From: Burkholderiaceae bacterium | GTDB taxonomy: Bacteria; Pseudomonadota; Gammaproteobacteria; Burkholderiales; Burkholderiaceae_C | Length of the DNA: 64,000 nucleotides | Direction of reading: 5' to 3' | Assembly (NCBI GenBank): GCA_024235915.1 | Contig: JACKLO010000009.1 | Coordinates: forward strand, 310,001-374,000 | Part shown: positions 35,425 to 43,970 of the stretch, one piece after another | Position numbering within the stretch: the stretch's first letter is position 1 | Layout: each line of letters starts with the position of its first letter | The notes under the pieces: model-generated | What the model was told of the DNA's origin: nothing | Database searches by the model: none | Seen by the model: only the letters and a program-made list of their open reading frames with translations | Translations under genes and position numbers: made by a program

Positions 35425-35820
35425 CTACATGCCCGGGTCGATCGGATGGTCGACCTTGCCGCCGTTCTCGGCCCAGTCCTTGAAGGCGCCGAGGTTGTAG
35501 ACCTGGGCATAGCCCATGTCCTTGAGCACCTTGCCGGCCAGGGCCGAACGGCCGCCGGAGGCGCAGTACAGGATCACCGGCCGGTCACGCCGAAACGCCT
35601 TGTCGTGGAACGGCGAATCCGGGTCGGCGCGGAACTCGAGCATGCCGCGCGACACATGGTGGGCACCGCTGATGCGGCCGCTCTTCTCCACTTCCGGCGC
35701 GTCGCGCACATCGAGCATCAGCGCATTGCTGCTGGCGACCATTGCCTTGGCTTCGTCGGCACTGATGCGCGGCACGGCCGCGTGCGCGGCCTCCAGCATC
35801 GTCTTCACGCTCAGGGACAT
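35425..35820 (-). CDS. Rhodanese-like sulfurtransferase domain protein
   Basis: Single-domain rhodanese, 131 aa, with the catalytic cysteine C86 in the loop CASGGRSA. It transfers sulfane sulfur to cyanide or another acceptor, probably in the cytoplasm. Conserved LDVRDAPEVEKSGRISGA and the C-terminal GGKVDHP are typical. The start codon overlaps the end of the SulP gene by ten bases on the same strand, implying translational coupling with an anion transporter, so a link to sulfate or another sulfur oxyanion is a fair inference. A GGAGA-type site lies within the end of that gene. Confidence 0.92.
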   Translation of the reverse strand: MSLSVKTMLEAAHAAVPRISADEAKAMVASSNALMLDVRDAPEVEKSGRISGAHHVSRGMLEFRADPDSPFHDKAFRRDRPVILYCASGGRSALAGKVLKDMGYAQVYNLGAFKDWAENGGKVDHPIDPGM

Positions 35821-37613
35821 GAGGGTTCTCCTTTGGTGACAGGGATGATGACGGAATCGGGCGCCGGGTCGGCCGACAAGTCGGTCTTCGGGTCAGGCCC
35901 CGGACGGCCGGCACATTCGACGAAGATGCGCGCATGGCACTGGCGGCAGACCTCGGGGTCCAGCCGGTCCACGATGGTGAGCAAGGCCGCGGGCTTGCGC
36001 GCGAAGATGTGGTCGGCGCCGAGCCGGTCGAGAAAGCCGCTGCGGCGCCACATGTCCATCACCTGCGGACGTGGGCGGTGGAAGTACAGGTCGCCGCCCA
36101 ACGCCAGCCGCCGCACGCGTTCGGCCTCCCACAGGTCGGCCCCCGCCAGGTCGATGGCGCTCATGCTCTTGGCCATCACCAGCAGGTGCTTCTGGGGATT
36201 CGGCTCGGCGCGCAGGCGGTGCAGGTGGTCGCCTACGTGGGCCGTGGCACCGAAATACACCGAGCCTTCCATGCGCAGCAGCTTGAGCTGCGGGCATTCC
36301 GGCTGTGCGCCGGGCGGGGCGTCGTCGAGGACGACGAAGGGCCGGTCGCCGTGGTGGCCATGGTCGGCCGACGCCGGCTTGTCGAAACCCATGGTGCGCA
36401 GCGCCGGACGCGCGCTGCCGTACAGGTAGACGATGAGCGCGGCGCTCATGCCGCCCAGGATGGCCACCTGCAGCGACACCAGCACCGTGGCCACGGCCGT
36501 GCCGGCGGCGATGACGGCCTCGGCACGGTCGAGCTGGATCACACGACGCCAATGCGAGCGGTCGACCAGGCTCCAGGCCACCGGCAGCAGGGTGGCGGCG
36601 ATGGCCGCCATCGGGATGAACTGCAGCACCGGCCCGCCCAGCAGCATCAGGGCCGCCACGATGAGCGCGGAGAACACACCGGCCAGCGGCGAGCGCGCCC
36701 CCACCTGCTCGTTGACCACGGAGCGGTTGAGCGACCCGCAGGACACGAAGCAGGAGAAGAACGAACCGACGATGTTGGACGTGCCCTGGGCCACACATTC
36801 GCGGTTGGGGTCGAACAGCTCGCCGCGGCGCCCGGCGATGGCCTTGCCCACGGCCATGGTCTGGCCCAGCGACACCACGGCCAGCGCCAGCGCGGCGCCG
36901 CCCACATGGCGCAGGTCGGTCAGCGTGATCGACGGCGCCTGCAGCGTCGGCAGGTTGTGCGCCACCTGGCCCACCGTCGCCGCCACCCAGCCCTGGCGGG
37001 CCAGCAGCCAGGCCGCGAGACCACCGGTGACCAGCCCGATCAGCATGTGCTGCCGGCCCGGCACCCAGCGCTGCGCCGCCAGCGTGGCCGCCAGTGTGAT
37101 GGCGCCCACGCCGGCTTCCACGCCGCTGACCGACAGGTCGCGCAGCGCGTGTTCGGCGATCAGCACCGCCGCACCGGTGATGAAACCCAGCAGCACCGAG
37201 GGCGAGACGAAGTTGGCCAGCACGCCCAGCCGCACCAGCCCCAGCACCGCCTGCACCACCCCCAGCGCGAAGGTGGCCACCAGCGCCAGTTGCAGGTAGG
37301 ACGACGGGTTGGACGCCGCCAGCGGCGCCAGCATGGCCGCCAGCGCCAGCGACGTGGCGTTGGTGGGCCCGGAGACCATCAAGCGGCTCGCACCCATCAG
37401 CGCCGCGACGATGCAGGGCACGATGCTGGTGTAGAGGCCCCAGGTGGGCGGCAGGCCGGCGAGTGCGGCAAAGGCGATGCCCTGCGGCAGCACGATCAAC
37501 GCGCCGATGAAGGCGGCCATGCCGTCGTCGCGCAGGCTGCGGCGGTCGACCTCGCCGACCCAGTCACCCAGCCAGCGACGGGCCTGGGTGGCAAGGGCGG
37601 GGACAAGGGGCAT
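35811..37613 (-). CDS. SulP family inorganic anion transporter with STAS domain
   Basis: Inner-membrane anion transporter, 600 aa. It has about 12 hydrophobic segments beginning LRDDGMAAFIGALIVLPQGIAFA, with the family phrase GLYTSIVPCIVAALMGAS and MVSGPTNATSL. A cytoplasmic STAS domain (about 440-560) contains LRMEGSVYFGATAH and DLAGADLWEAER. The tail adds four cysteines (C in VCRQCHARIFVEC), which is unusual and could bind a metal. The likely substrate is sulfate, bicarbonate or another oxyanion. The last ten bases overlap the rhodanese gene. It is divergent from the amidotransferase gene at 37674. Confidence 0.92.
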   Translation of the reverse strand: MPLVPALATQARRWLGDWVGEVDRRSLRDDGMAAFIGALIVLPQGIAFAALAGLPPTWGLYTSIVPCIVAALMGASRLMVSGPTNATSLALAAMLAPLAASNPSSYLQLALVATFALGVVQAVLGLVRLGVLANFVSPSVLLGFITGAAVLIAEHALRDLSVSGVEAGVGAITLAATLAAQRWVPGRQHMLIGLVTGGLAAWLLARQGWVAATVGQVAHNLPTLQAPSITLTDLRHVGGAALALAVVSLGQTMAVGKAIAGRRGELFDPNRECVAQGTSNIVGSFFSCFVSCGSLNRSVVNEQVGARSPLAGVFSALIVAALMLLGGPVLQFIPMAAIAATLLPVAWSLVDRSHWRRVIQLDRAEAVIAAGTAVATVLVSLQVAILGGMSAALIVYLYGSARPALRTMGFDKPASADHGHHGDRPFVVLDDAPPGAQPECPQLKLLRMEGSVYFGATAHVGDHLHRLRAEPNPQKHLLVMAKSMSAIDLAGADLWEAERVRRLALGGDLYFHRPRPQVMDMWRRSGFLDRLGADHIFARKPAALLTIVDRLDPEVCRQCHARIFVECAGRPGPDPKTDLSADPAPDSVIIPVTKGEPSCP

Positions 37614-37673
37614 GCCATCACCATATCAGCATCACTACACTGCCCCGGTTCCAGGCCTGCCCCGCCGTCCGTC

Positions 37674-38492
37674 ATGCCCACCAACCGCCCGCTGCTCATC
37701 GGCATTTCCGCCCGCATCTACTACCCGGCCCGGCCGGTGCTGGACCTGGGCGGCATCTGGACCCGCACGCTGCACTACCTGGAGCAGTCGGTGGCGCACT
37801 GGTTGATGTCGCCGCAGGTGCTGGCGGTCATGATCCCGGCGGTGGACCGCGACAGCGTGGTGCAGCGCAGCGACCTCAGCCTGCACGGTTATGCCGACGC
37901 GCTGGACGCGCTGGTGCTGCAGGGCGGCAACGACATCAGCCCGCAGGCCTATGGCGAGGTGCCCATCGCCCCGCAATGGCAGGGCGATGCCGTGCGCGAC
38001 CGCTACGAGGTGGAACTGCTGCAGCGTTTCATGCAGGCCGGCAAGCCGGTGCTGGGCATCTGCCGCGGCTGCCAGCTCATCAACGTGGCCATGGGCGGCA
38101 CCCTGTACCAGGACATCCCGACCCAGCGGCCCGAGGCGCTGAAACACGTGGACGCGGAACACTACGAGCGCCAGCTGCACGAGGTGGACCTGGTCGATGG
38201 CACGCCGCTGGCCGGCCTGTACCCGGGCCGGCGGCACGCGATGATCAACTCCATCCATCACCAGGCCGTGAAGGACCTGGGGCGCGACCTGCAGGTGGAG
38301 GCACGCGCGCCCGACGGCATGGTCGAGGCCATCCGCTGGACCGGCGGGCCGGGCTACGTCTTCGGCATGCAGTGGCACCCGGAGTTCCTGGCCCTCGGCG
38401 AACTGCACGACGAACAGCTGGACGGCCAGCCCATCCTGAACCATTTCCTGCAGGCTGCGCGCCAGGTGCGCGACGGCCGGAGCACGACATGA
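37674..38492 (+). CDS. Gamma-glutamyl-gamma-aminobutyrate hydrolase family protein (class I GATase, PuuD-like)
   Basis: Cytoplasmic hydrolase, 272 aa, with the class I amidotransferase triad: nucleophile C130 in GICRGCQLIN, and H235 and E237 in WHPE. The early motif QGGNDISPQAYG and the phrase NSIHHQAVKDLG are characteristic of the PuuD group, which cleaves gamma-glutamyl-GABA in putrescine degradation. The sequence upstream of 37674 in this frame is antisense to the SulP gene. The stop overlaps the start of the binding-protein gene (ATGA), so a gamma-glutamyl or peptide substrate may be imported and cleaved by this pair. Confidence 0.88.
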   Translation: MPTNRPLLIGISARIYYPARPVLDLGGIWTRTLHYLEQSVAHWLMSPQVLAVMIPAVDRDSVVQRSDLSLHGYADALDALVLQGGNDISPQAYGEVPIAPQWQGDAVRDRYEVELLQRFMQAGKPVLGICRGCQLINVAMGGTLYQDIPTQRPEALKHVDAEHYERQLHEVDLVDGTPLAGLYPGRRHAMINSIHHQAVKDLGRDLQVEARAPDGMVEAIRWTGGPGYVFGMQWHPEFLALGELHDEQLDGQPILNHFLQAARQVRDGRSTT

Positions 38493-40105
38493 ATCGCCAC
38501 CCTTTCTGCCGACCTTCCCGCCGCCCGTTCCGCACCCTCCTCGGCGCCGGCGCCACGGCCCTGGCCATCACGCTCCTGCCCGCCGCCCCGGCCGCGGCGC
38601 AGGCGCTGCGCATCGCCAGCGCCTTCGACCCACAGACGCAGGACCCGCATGCGCTGGCCCTGCTCTACCACTCGCGCGTGGCCTATCAGGTCTACGAATC
38701 GCTGGTGGGCCGTGACGCGGCGTTCAAGCTGGAACCGGCGCTGGCCACCGCGTGGCGGCAGGTGGACGCGAAACGCTGGCGCTTCACGCTGCGGCCCGGC
38801 GTGCGCTTCCACGACGGCAGCACGATGACCGCCGACGACGTGGTCTTCTCCATCACACGGGCCCTGGGCAAGACCTCGCAGCGCGCCTTCCAGCTCAAGG
38901 GCGTGACGCAGGCGGTGAAGGTGGACGCGCAGACGGTGGACCTGCTGCTGGAGACGCCCGACGCCGTGCTGCCCGAGAAGCTGCAGTACATCAGCATCAT
39001 GAGCCGCGCCTGGAGCGAACAGCACGGCGTCACGGCGTCGCAGGATTTCAACGGCAAGCAGGAAACCTATGCCGTGCGCAACGCCAACGGCACCGGCCCC
39101 TACAAGCTGGCCCGCTACGAGCCCGACGTGGTCACCGTGCTGCAGCGCCACGACGGCTGGTGGGGCAAGGGCGATGCGCGCAACGGCAACGTGGCCGAAG
39201 TGCGCTTCACCGTCATCAAGAGCGACGCCACGCGCCTGGCCGCGCTGGCGTCGGGCGAAGTGGACCTGGTGCTGGACCCGCCGTTCCAGGACGTGGAGCG
39301 CCTGAAGCAGCAGCCCAAGCTCAAGGTCACCGCCGTGGCGGAACTCGGCCAGCAGTACTTCACCTTCGACCAGGCGCGCGCAGAACTCGAATACAGCGAC
39401 GTGAAGGGCCGCAACCCCTTCAAGGACAAGCGTGTGCGCCAGGCCGTGTGGCATGCGCTGAACGTGGAGCTCATCGTCGACAAGGTGCTGCGCGGCCAGG
39501 CCGAGCCGGTGGGCACGTTCCTCTCGCCGCTGGTGGACGGCGCCGACCCGGCGCTGGGCCGCCGCCTGCCCTTCGACCCGGCGCGCGCCAAGGCGCTGCT
39601 GGCCGAAGCCGGCTACCCGAACGGGTTCGCGGTGACGCTGGACTGCGTGAACGTGAGCTGGCGCCAATCGGTCTGCCAGGCGGCGGCGGCCATGCTCACG
39701 CAGGTGGGCATCCGCACCACGTTGCGCGTGGCCGCGCCCAACCTGTTCTTCCCCAAGCTCAGCCAGGCCGGCGCCAGCTTCATCGAGTTCGGCTGGACCG
39801 CCAGCCCCGACGCGTGGAACTCGCTCAACGGTCTGTTCCGCACGTTCGACCGCAGCGGCCTGGGCACCTTCAACGCCGGCCGATACAGCAACCTCAAGCT
39901 CGACGCCGTGATCGACGGCATCCGCGTCGAGCCGGACCTGGCCAAGCGCCGCGCCATGGTGGGCCAGGCGCTGACGTTGATCGCCGACGACCTGCCCTAC
40001 GTGCCGCTGTACCGGCGCATGCTCAACTGGGCCATGGCCGCGAACGTGGACCTGGTGCAGTGGCCCAACGACACGCTGGAACTGCGCTGGGCGCGGGTCA
40101 AGTGA
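38489..40105 (+). CDS. Peptide/nickel-type ABC transporter substrate-binding protein (family 5)
   Basis: Periplasmic binding protein, 538 aa. It has an N-terminal signal peptide (RRPFRTLLGAGATALAIT, cleavage near AAAQA) and SBP_bac_5 phrases: ASAFDPQTQDPHAL, LYHSRVAYQVYESLV, FTLRPGVRFHDGSTMTADDV and NGTGPYKLARYEP. It delivers peptides or other amphiphilic solutes to a permease. No permease or ATPase genes follow here, so it is an orphan in this window. Its ATG overlaps the stop of the amidotransferase gene. The next gene is on the opposite strand, with its stop 20 bases away. Confidence 0.92.
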   Translation: MNRHPFCRPSRRPFRTLLGAGATALAITLLPAAPAAAQALRIASAFDPQTQDPHALALLYHSRVAYQVYESLVGRDAAFKLEPALATAWRQVDAKRWRFTLRPGVRFHDGSTMTADDVVFSITRALGKTSQRAFQLKGVTQAVKVDAQTVDLLLETPDAVLPEKLQYISIMSRAWSEQHGVTASQDFNGKQETYAVRNANGTGPYKLARYEPDVVTVLQRHDGWWGKGDARNGNVAEVRFTVIKSDATRLAALASGEVDLVLDPPFQDVERLKQQPKLKVTAVAELGQQYFTFDQARAELEYSDVKGRNPFKDKRVRQAVWHALNVELIVDKVLRGQAEPVGTFLSPLVDGADPALGRRLPFDPARAKALLAEAGYPNGFAVTLDCVNVSWRQSVCQAAAAMLTQVGIRTTLRVAAPNLFFPKLSQAGASFIEFGWTASPDAWNSLNGLFRTFDRSGLGTFNAGRYSNLKLDAVIDGIRVEPDLAKRRAMVGQALTLIADDLPYVPLYRRMLNWAMAANVDLVQWPNDTLELRWARVK

Positions 40106-40124
40106 ACCCGCGCCGCCCGAAGCG

Positions 40125-40715
40125 TCATTCGCGCGACGGGTAGATGCCCTGCAGCGCCATGAAGCAGTTGATGGCGATGTAGGGCGGCATCTGCGGCACC
40201 GGCTGGTTGCCGCCGGCGGCGCTGGTGGTGACGGCCGCCATGTCGGTGTCGCCAGGCGCGGCGCCATACATCGGCAGGCGCGGCCTTGTGGCCGGCACGG
40301 CGCCGGCCGGGCTGGAGGCCGAAGGCGCCGCCGTGCTGGCCCGCGGCGCCACCGCGTGCGTGTGTGCCGGCATCTGCGACGGCGTCAGCGTGTGCGTCTC
40401 CGCACCACCACGTTCACCGATCGTGCGCGGCGTCAGCCCTGGGCCGCTGCCGTCGTGCACCAGCGCGCGGCCGCGCATGTCCGGCAGCGCGAAGGTGGTC
40501 CGCCCGTCGCCGCCATAGGTGGTGCCCAGCAGCGAGAACAGCGCCTGGTTCTGCGAGATCGGCAGCAGTTGCCCATCCAGCCGCGCCCAGCCGCGCGGCA
40601 CGAAGTTGAAGCCGGCGCACATGATCTGGCCAAGGAAGGGTTCGGACTGGGCCGCAGCGGGCAGCGGGGCTGCCAGAGCGGCCGACAGCGCGGCCAGGGT
40701 GAGGGTGATGCGCAT
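40125..40715 (-). CDS. Exported tail-collar domain protein (microcystin-dependent protein-like)
   Basis: Protein of 196 aa related to phage short-tail collar domains: FLGQIMCAGFNFVPRGWA followed by GQLLPISQNQALFSLLGTTYGGDGRTTFALPDMRGRA, a very typical collar sequence. A Thr/Ala/Pro-rich segment and the C-terminal PPYIAINCFMALQGIYPS follow. Unlike phage collars it starts with a clean signal peptide (MRITLTLAALSAALAAPLPAAAQ), so it should be exported. Similar stand-alone collar proteins are found in many bacteria, with no settled role. There are no other phage genes around it. The ATG at 40715 has a GGAGACAG site upstream. Confidence 0.87.
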   Translation of the reverse strand: MRITLTLAALSAALAAPLPAAAQSEPFLGQIMCAGFNFVPRGWARLDGQLLPISQNQALFSLLGTTYGGDGRTTFALPDMRGRALVHDGSGPGLTPRTIGERGGAETHTLTPSQMPAHTHAVAPRASTAAPSASSPAGAVPATRPRLPMYGAAPGDTDMAAVTTSAAGGNQPVPQMPPYIAINCFMALQGIYPSRE

Positions 40716-40820
40716 GAACTGTCTCCTGGTTGGGGGGCCGGACACCGGCTCGGCACAGGGTAGCCCTGGACGGCGCGAGGCACCACCCCCCATGCAGCGA
40801 GCGCCTGGCCATTGCCCGTG

Positions 40821-41357
40821 TCACTTGGCAGCGCTGGCACTCCCGGCGCCAGCCTGGGGCGCCTTGCAGGGGCCGTGCTGCCGGCGGAACTCCCAGGGGA
40901 AGATGGCACCGCGCTCGGCGTGCACGCCGCGCTTGAAGGCGATGGCCACGGTCTCCTGCGGCACGTAAGGCCCCTGGTTCCACTTGCTGCGCAGGCTCCA
41001 GGCGTGGCCTTCGGCCACCATGCGCTGGTTCACGAGCATGTCGTCCACCGTGAGCAGGCCCAGGGTGCGGCCATAGCTGTCGCGGCCCTTGGTCTCCAGC
41101 TTCGCGGGCTTGCCCATGACAAAGGAAGACAGGTATTCGCGCGACGCCTCACCGCCGGCCTGGCAGCCTTCGGGCGCGTCGATGCCGTGCAGGCGCACCT
41201 CCAGCGGCTTGCCGCCGCCGGCGGGCGTGAAGACCAAGCTGTCACCGTCGATGACCTTGTCGACCTGGCCGTTGAGCGTGGCTGCGCCTACGGCCAGTGG
41301 CGCACCCAAGGTCAGCCACATCGCGGTCGTCAGGGTCAAGGTCCGGAAGCCATGCAT
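40821..41357 (-). CDS. Thermonuclease (SNase-like) family protein
   Basis: Predicted exported nuclease, 178 aa. A signal peptide (MHGFRTLTLTTAMWLTLG, cleavage near AVGA) is followed by an SNase-like fold: VDKVIDGDSLVF, LEVRLHGIDAPEG with the catalytic-region Arg and Glu, a YGRTLGLLTVDDMLVN strand and WSLRSKWNQGPY. The GIDAPE motif carries a Ca2+-binding acidic residue in staphylococcal nuclease. The ATG at 41357 is supported by an AGGAG site about 12 bases upstream. The longer frame to 41435 adds no signal-peptide features. Confidence 0.88.
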   Translation of the reverse strand: MHGFRTLTLTTAMWLTLGAPLAVGAATLNGQVDKVIDGDSLVFTPAGGGKPLEVRLHGIDAPEGCQAGGEASREYLSSFVMGKPAKLETKGRDSYGRTLGLLTVDDMLVNQRMVAEGHAWSLRSKWNQGPYVPQETVAIAFKRGVHAERGAIFPWEFRRQHGPCKAPQAGAGSASAAK

Positions 41358-41444
41358 CGTTCGCACTCCTTCGCATGCCGCGATTGCGAACCATGATCTT
41401 GCCATCGATGTCCCCCGGTACGCGCCAGGCATCAAGGCTCGAGA

Positions 41445-43970
41445 TCAGGTCGGGCGGCGCCGCGCCCGCCGCGGCCGGGACGCCCCACTGGGCTCCTGCG
41501 CCGCCTTCTCCGCATCCGCCAGCAGGCGCGCCAGCCGGTCGGCCAGCTTCTCGGTGCTCAGGCGCTCGCGCAGCCTTTCCACCATCAACGGCAGGCTGAA
41601 GGGGCTGGCAGTGTTCAACGTCACCAAGGCCAGCGGCGTGCGGGCCATGTGCTTCAGCACGGCGGTCAGCCGCGAGAGGTCCAGTTCCTGCGCCAGCACC
41701 TCCTGCTCGGCCTGGGTGAGCAGGCGGTTGCCACGGTCGTACTGGCGGAAGACCTCCCAGAACAGGCTGCTGGAGGCCTGCAGCTGCTTCAGGCTCTTCG
41801 GCGCGCCGGGGTAGCCGCCGAACACCAGCCCGGCCACGCGTGCGATCTCGCGGAAACGCCGCTGCGCCAGCGCGCCGCTGTTCAGGCTGGCCAGCACGTC
41901 GGCCATCAGGTCGTGGGTGGCGAACAGCGAGCCGTCATGCAGCGGCGCCAGGTCTGGCGGTTCGGCGGCCACGATCTCCAGGCCGTAGTCGTTGACGCTG
42001 AGCGAGAAGGTGTTGGGCCGCGACCGGGCCAGCCGCCACGCCAGCAGCTGCGCCAGGCCGATGTGCACGTTGCGACCACCGAAAGGGTAGAGGAACAGGT
42101 GGTGGCCCTCGCGGCTGACGAGCGTCTCCGCCAGTAGCCGACCGGGCCGCGGCAGCAGCGACAGCCGCTGCTGCGTGGCCAGCATCGGCAGCGCCGCCTG
42201 AAGCTCGGGGTCGACGACCTCGCCGCGGTCCACCGCGTCCAGCAGCGCCTGCACCGCGTTGGCCATCTCGCTGGACAGCGGCATGCGGCTGCCGGCCCAG
42301 GCCGGCACGATGCCCTTGGGCTTCGTCGCCTTGCGCACCAGGGCCGCCATGTCCTGCGTGCGCACGTACTCCAGCACACGGCCGGCGAAGACGAAGTGGT
42401 CGCCCGGGCTCAGGCGGCCGATGAAGCTCTCCTCGATCGAGCCCAGCTTGCCACCGGACATCCATTGCACCGTCATCGTCGCATCGGCCACGATGGTGCC
42501 CACCTGCAGGCGGTGGCGGCGGGCGATGCCGCGGTCGGGCACGCGCCACAGGCCGGTGGCCTCGTCGCGCTGCACGCGGTGGTATTCGGGGTAGGCGCCG
42601 AGGCTGTCACCGCCGCGCTCGACGAAGGCCAGTGCCCAGTCGAACTCGGCGCGCGTGAGGTTGGCGTAGCAGGGAGCGCTGCGCACCTCGTCGAACAGCG
42701 CATCGGCGTCGAAACCGCCACCCAGCGCCACCGTCACCAGGTGCTGCACCAGCACGTCCAACGGCTTGTCCGGCGCACTGCGCGACTCCACCTGCCCCGC
42801 CAAGGCCGCATGCCGCGCCGCGGCCGCCTCCACCAGTTCCAGTGTGTTGGTGGGCACCAGGGTGACGCGGCTGGCGCGGCCCGGCGCGTGGCCGCTGCGG
42901 CCGGCCCGCTGCAGCAGCCGCGCCACGCCCTTGGCGCTGCCGATCTGCAGCACGCGCTCCACCGGCAGGAAGTCCACGCCCAGGTCCAGCGAGGAAGTGG
43001 CCACCACGGCCTTCAGCCGGCCGTCCTTGAGCCCACGCTCCACCCAGTCGCGTGTCTCGCGGTCGAGGCTGCCATGGTGCAGGGCCACCACGCCGGCCCA
43101 GTCGGGCCGGGCTTCCAGCAGCAGCTGGTACCAGATCTCGGCCTGGCTGCGCGTGTTGGTGAAGACCAGCGTCGTCTCGGCCTTGTCGATCTCCTCGACC
43201 ACCGGCTGCTGCATCTGCGCGCCCAGGTGGCCGCCCCAGCTGAAGCGCCCGGGCTCGTGGGGCAGCAGGGTGTCGATGACGAGGCGCTTGTCGATGCGGC
43301 CACGCACCAGCTGCCCGCCGGGGCCGCACAACGTGGCCATGGCCTCGTCCAGGTTGCCCAGCGTCGCCGACAGGCCCCAGACCACGAGCCCGGGATGCCA
43401 GCGCCGCAGCCGCGCCAGCGCCAGCTGCACCTGGGTGCCGCGCTTGCTGGCCAGCAGCTCGTGCCATTCGTCGACGATGACGGTGTGCACGCCGGCCAGT
43501 TCGTCGCGGGCGTGTTCGCGCGTGAGCATCAGGCTCAGCGATTCCGGTGTCGTCACCAGCGCCGCGGGCCAGCGGCGCTCCTGCCGCGCACGTTCGGCGC
43601 TGGGTGTGTCGCCGGTGCGCTGGCCCGCCTGCCAGGTTGGCGCCAGGTCGGGCAGGGGCAGGTTCAGTGCGCGTGTCGTGTCGGCCGCCAAAGCGCGCAT
43701 CGGCGTCAGCCACAGCACCTGCAGGCCGGGGCCCGGCCGCGCCCGACCCAGCGCCCCCATCCACACCGCGTAGGTCTTGCCGCTGCCGGTGGTGGCATGC
43801 AGCAGGCCGCTGCGGCCCGCCGCCATGGCAGCCCAGACCTCGCGCTGGAAGGGGAACGGCGACCAGCTGCGGGCGGCGAACCAGGCGTCCGCTGCAACGG
43901 CATGGGGCGCTGCGGGTGCAGGCGATGCTGCGGGGGTTCGGTGCCTCACCTCAGCACACACCCGGGCCAT
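41445..43970 (-). CDS. DEXH-box helicase, ligase-associated DNA damage response type (Lhr-like)
   Basis: Superfamily 2 helicase, 841 aa. The motifs in order are FQREVW (Q-like), Walker A TTGSGKT at 60-66, TTPESL, DEWH at 167-170 as motif II, LSATLGNLDEA as motif III, then LHHGSLDRETRDWVERGLKDG, VATSSLDLGVDF and QRAGRSGHAPG as motif VI. The C-terminal region from about 430 is Lhr-like, with VGTIVADATMTVQWMSGGKLGSIEE and GDHFVFAGRVLEYVR, matching the ligase-associated helicase group. Partners usually encoded next to it (ATP-dependent DNA ligase, MBL exonuclease, PdeM phosphoesterase) are not present in this window. Its start lies inside the last 20 bases of the SARP-like regulator gene. Confidence 0.9.
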   Translation of the reverse strand: MARVCAEVRHRTPAASPAPAAPHAVAADAWFAARSWSPFPFQREVWAAMAAGRSGLLHATTGSGKTYAVWMGALGRARPGPGLQVLWLTPMRALAADTTRALNLPLPDLAPTWQAGQRTGDTPSAERARQERRWPAALVTTPESLSLMLTREHARDELAGVHTVIVDEWHELLASKRGTQVQLALARLRRWHPGLVVWGLSATLGNLDEAMATLCGPGGQLVRGRIDKRLVIDTLLPHEPGRFSWGGHLGAQMQQPVVEEIDKAETTLVFTNTRSQAEIWYQLLLEARPDWAGVVALHHGSLDRETRDWVERGLKDGRLKAVVATSSLDLGVDFLPVERVLQIGSAKGVARLLQRAGRSGHAPGRASRVTLVPTNTLELVEAAAARHAALAGQVESRSAPDKPLDVLVQHLVTVALGGGFDADALFDEVRSAPCYANLTRAEFDWALAFVERGGDSLGAYPEYHRVQRDEATGLWRVPDRGIARRHRLQVGTIVADATMTVQWMSGGKLGSIEESFIGRLSPGDHFVFAGRVLEYVRTQDMAALVRKATKPKGIVPAWAGSRMPLSSEMANAVQALLDAVDRGEVVDPELQAALPMLATQQRLSLLPRPGRLLAETLVSREGHHLFLYPFGGRNVHIGLAQLLAWRLARSRPNTFSLSVNDYGLEIVAAEPPDLAPLHDGSLFATHDLMADVLASLNSGALAQRRFREIARVAGLVFGGYPGAPKSLKQLQASSSLFWEVFRQYDRGNRLLTQAEQEVLAQELDLSRLTAVLKHMARTPLALVTLNTASPFSLPLMVERLRERLSTEKLADRLARLLADAEKAAQEPSGASRPRRARRRPT

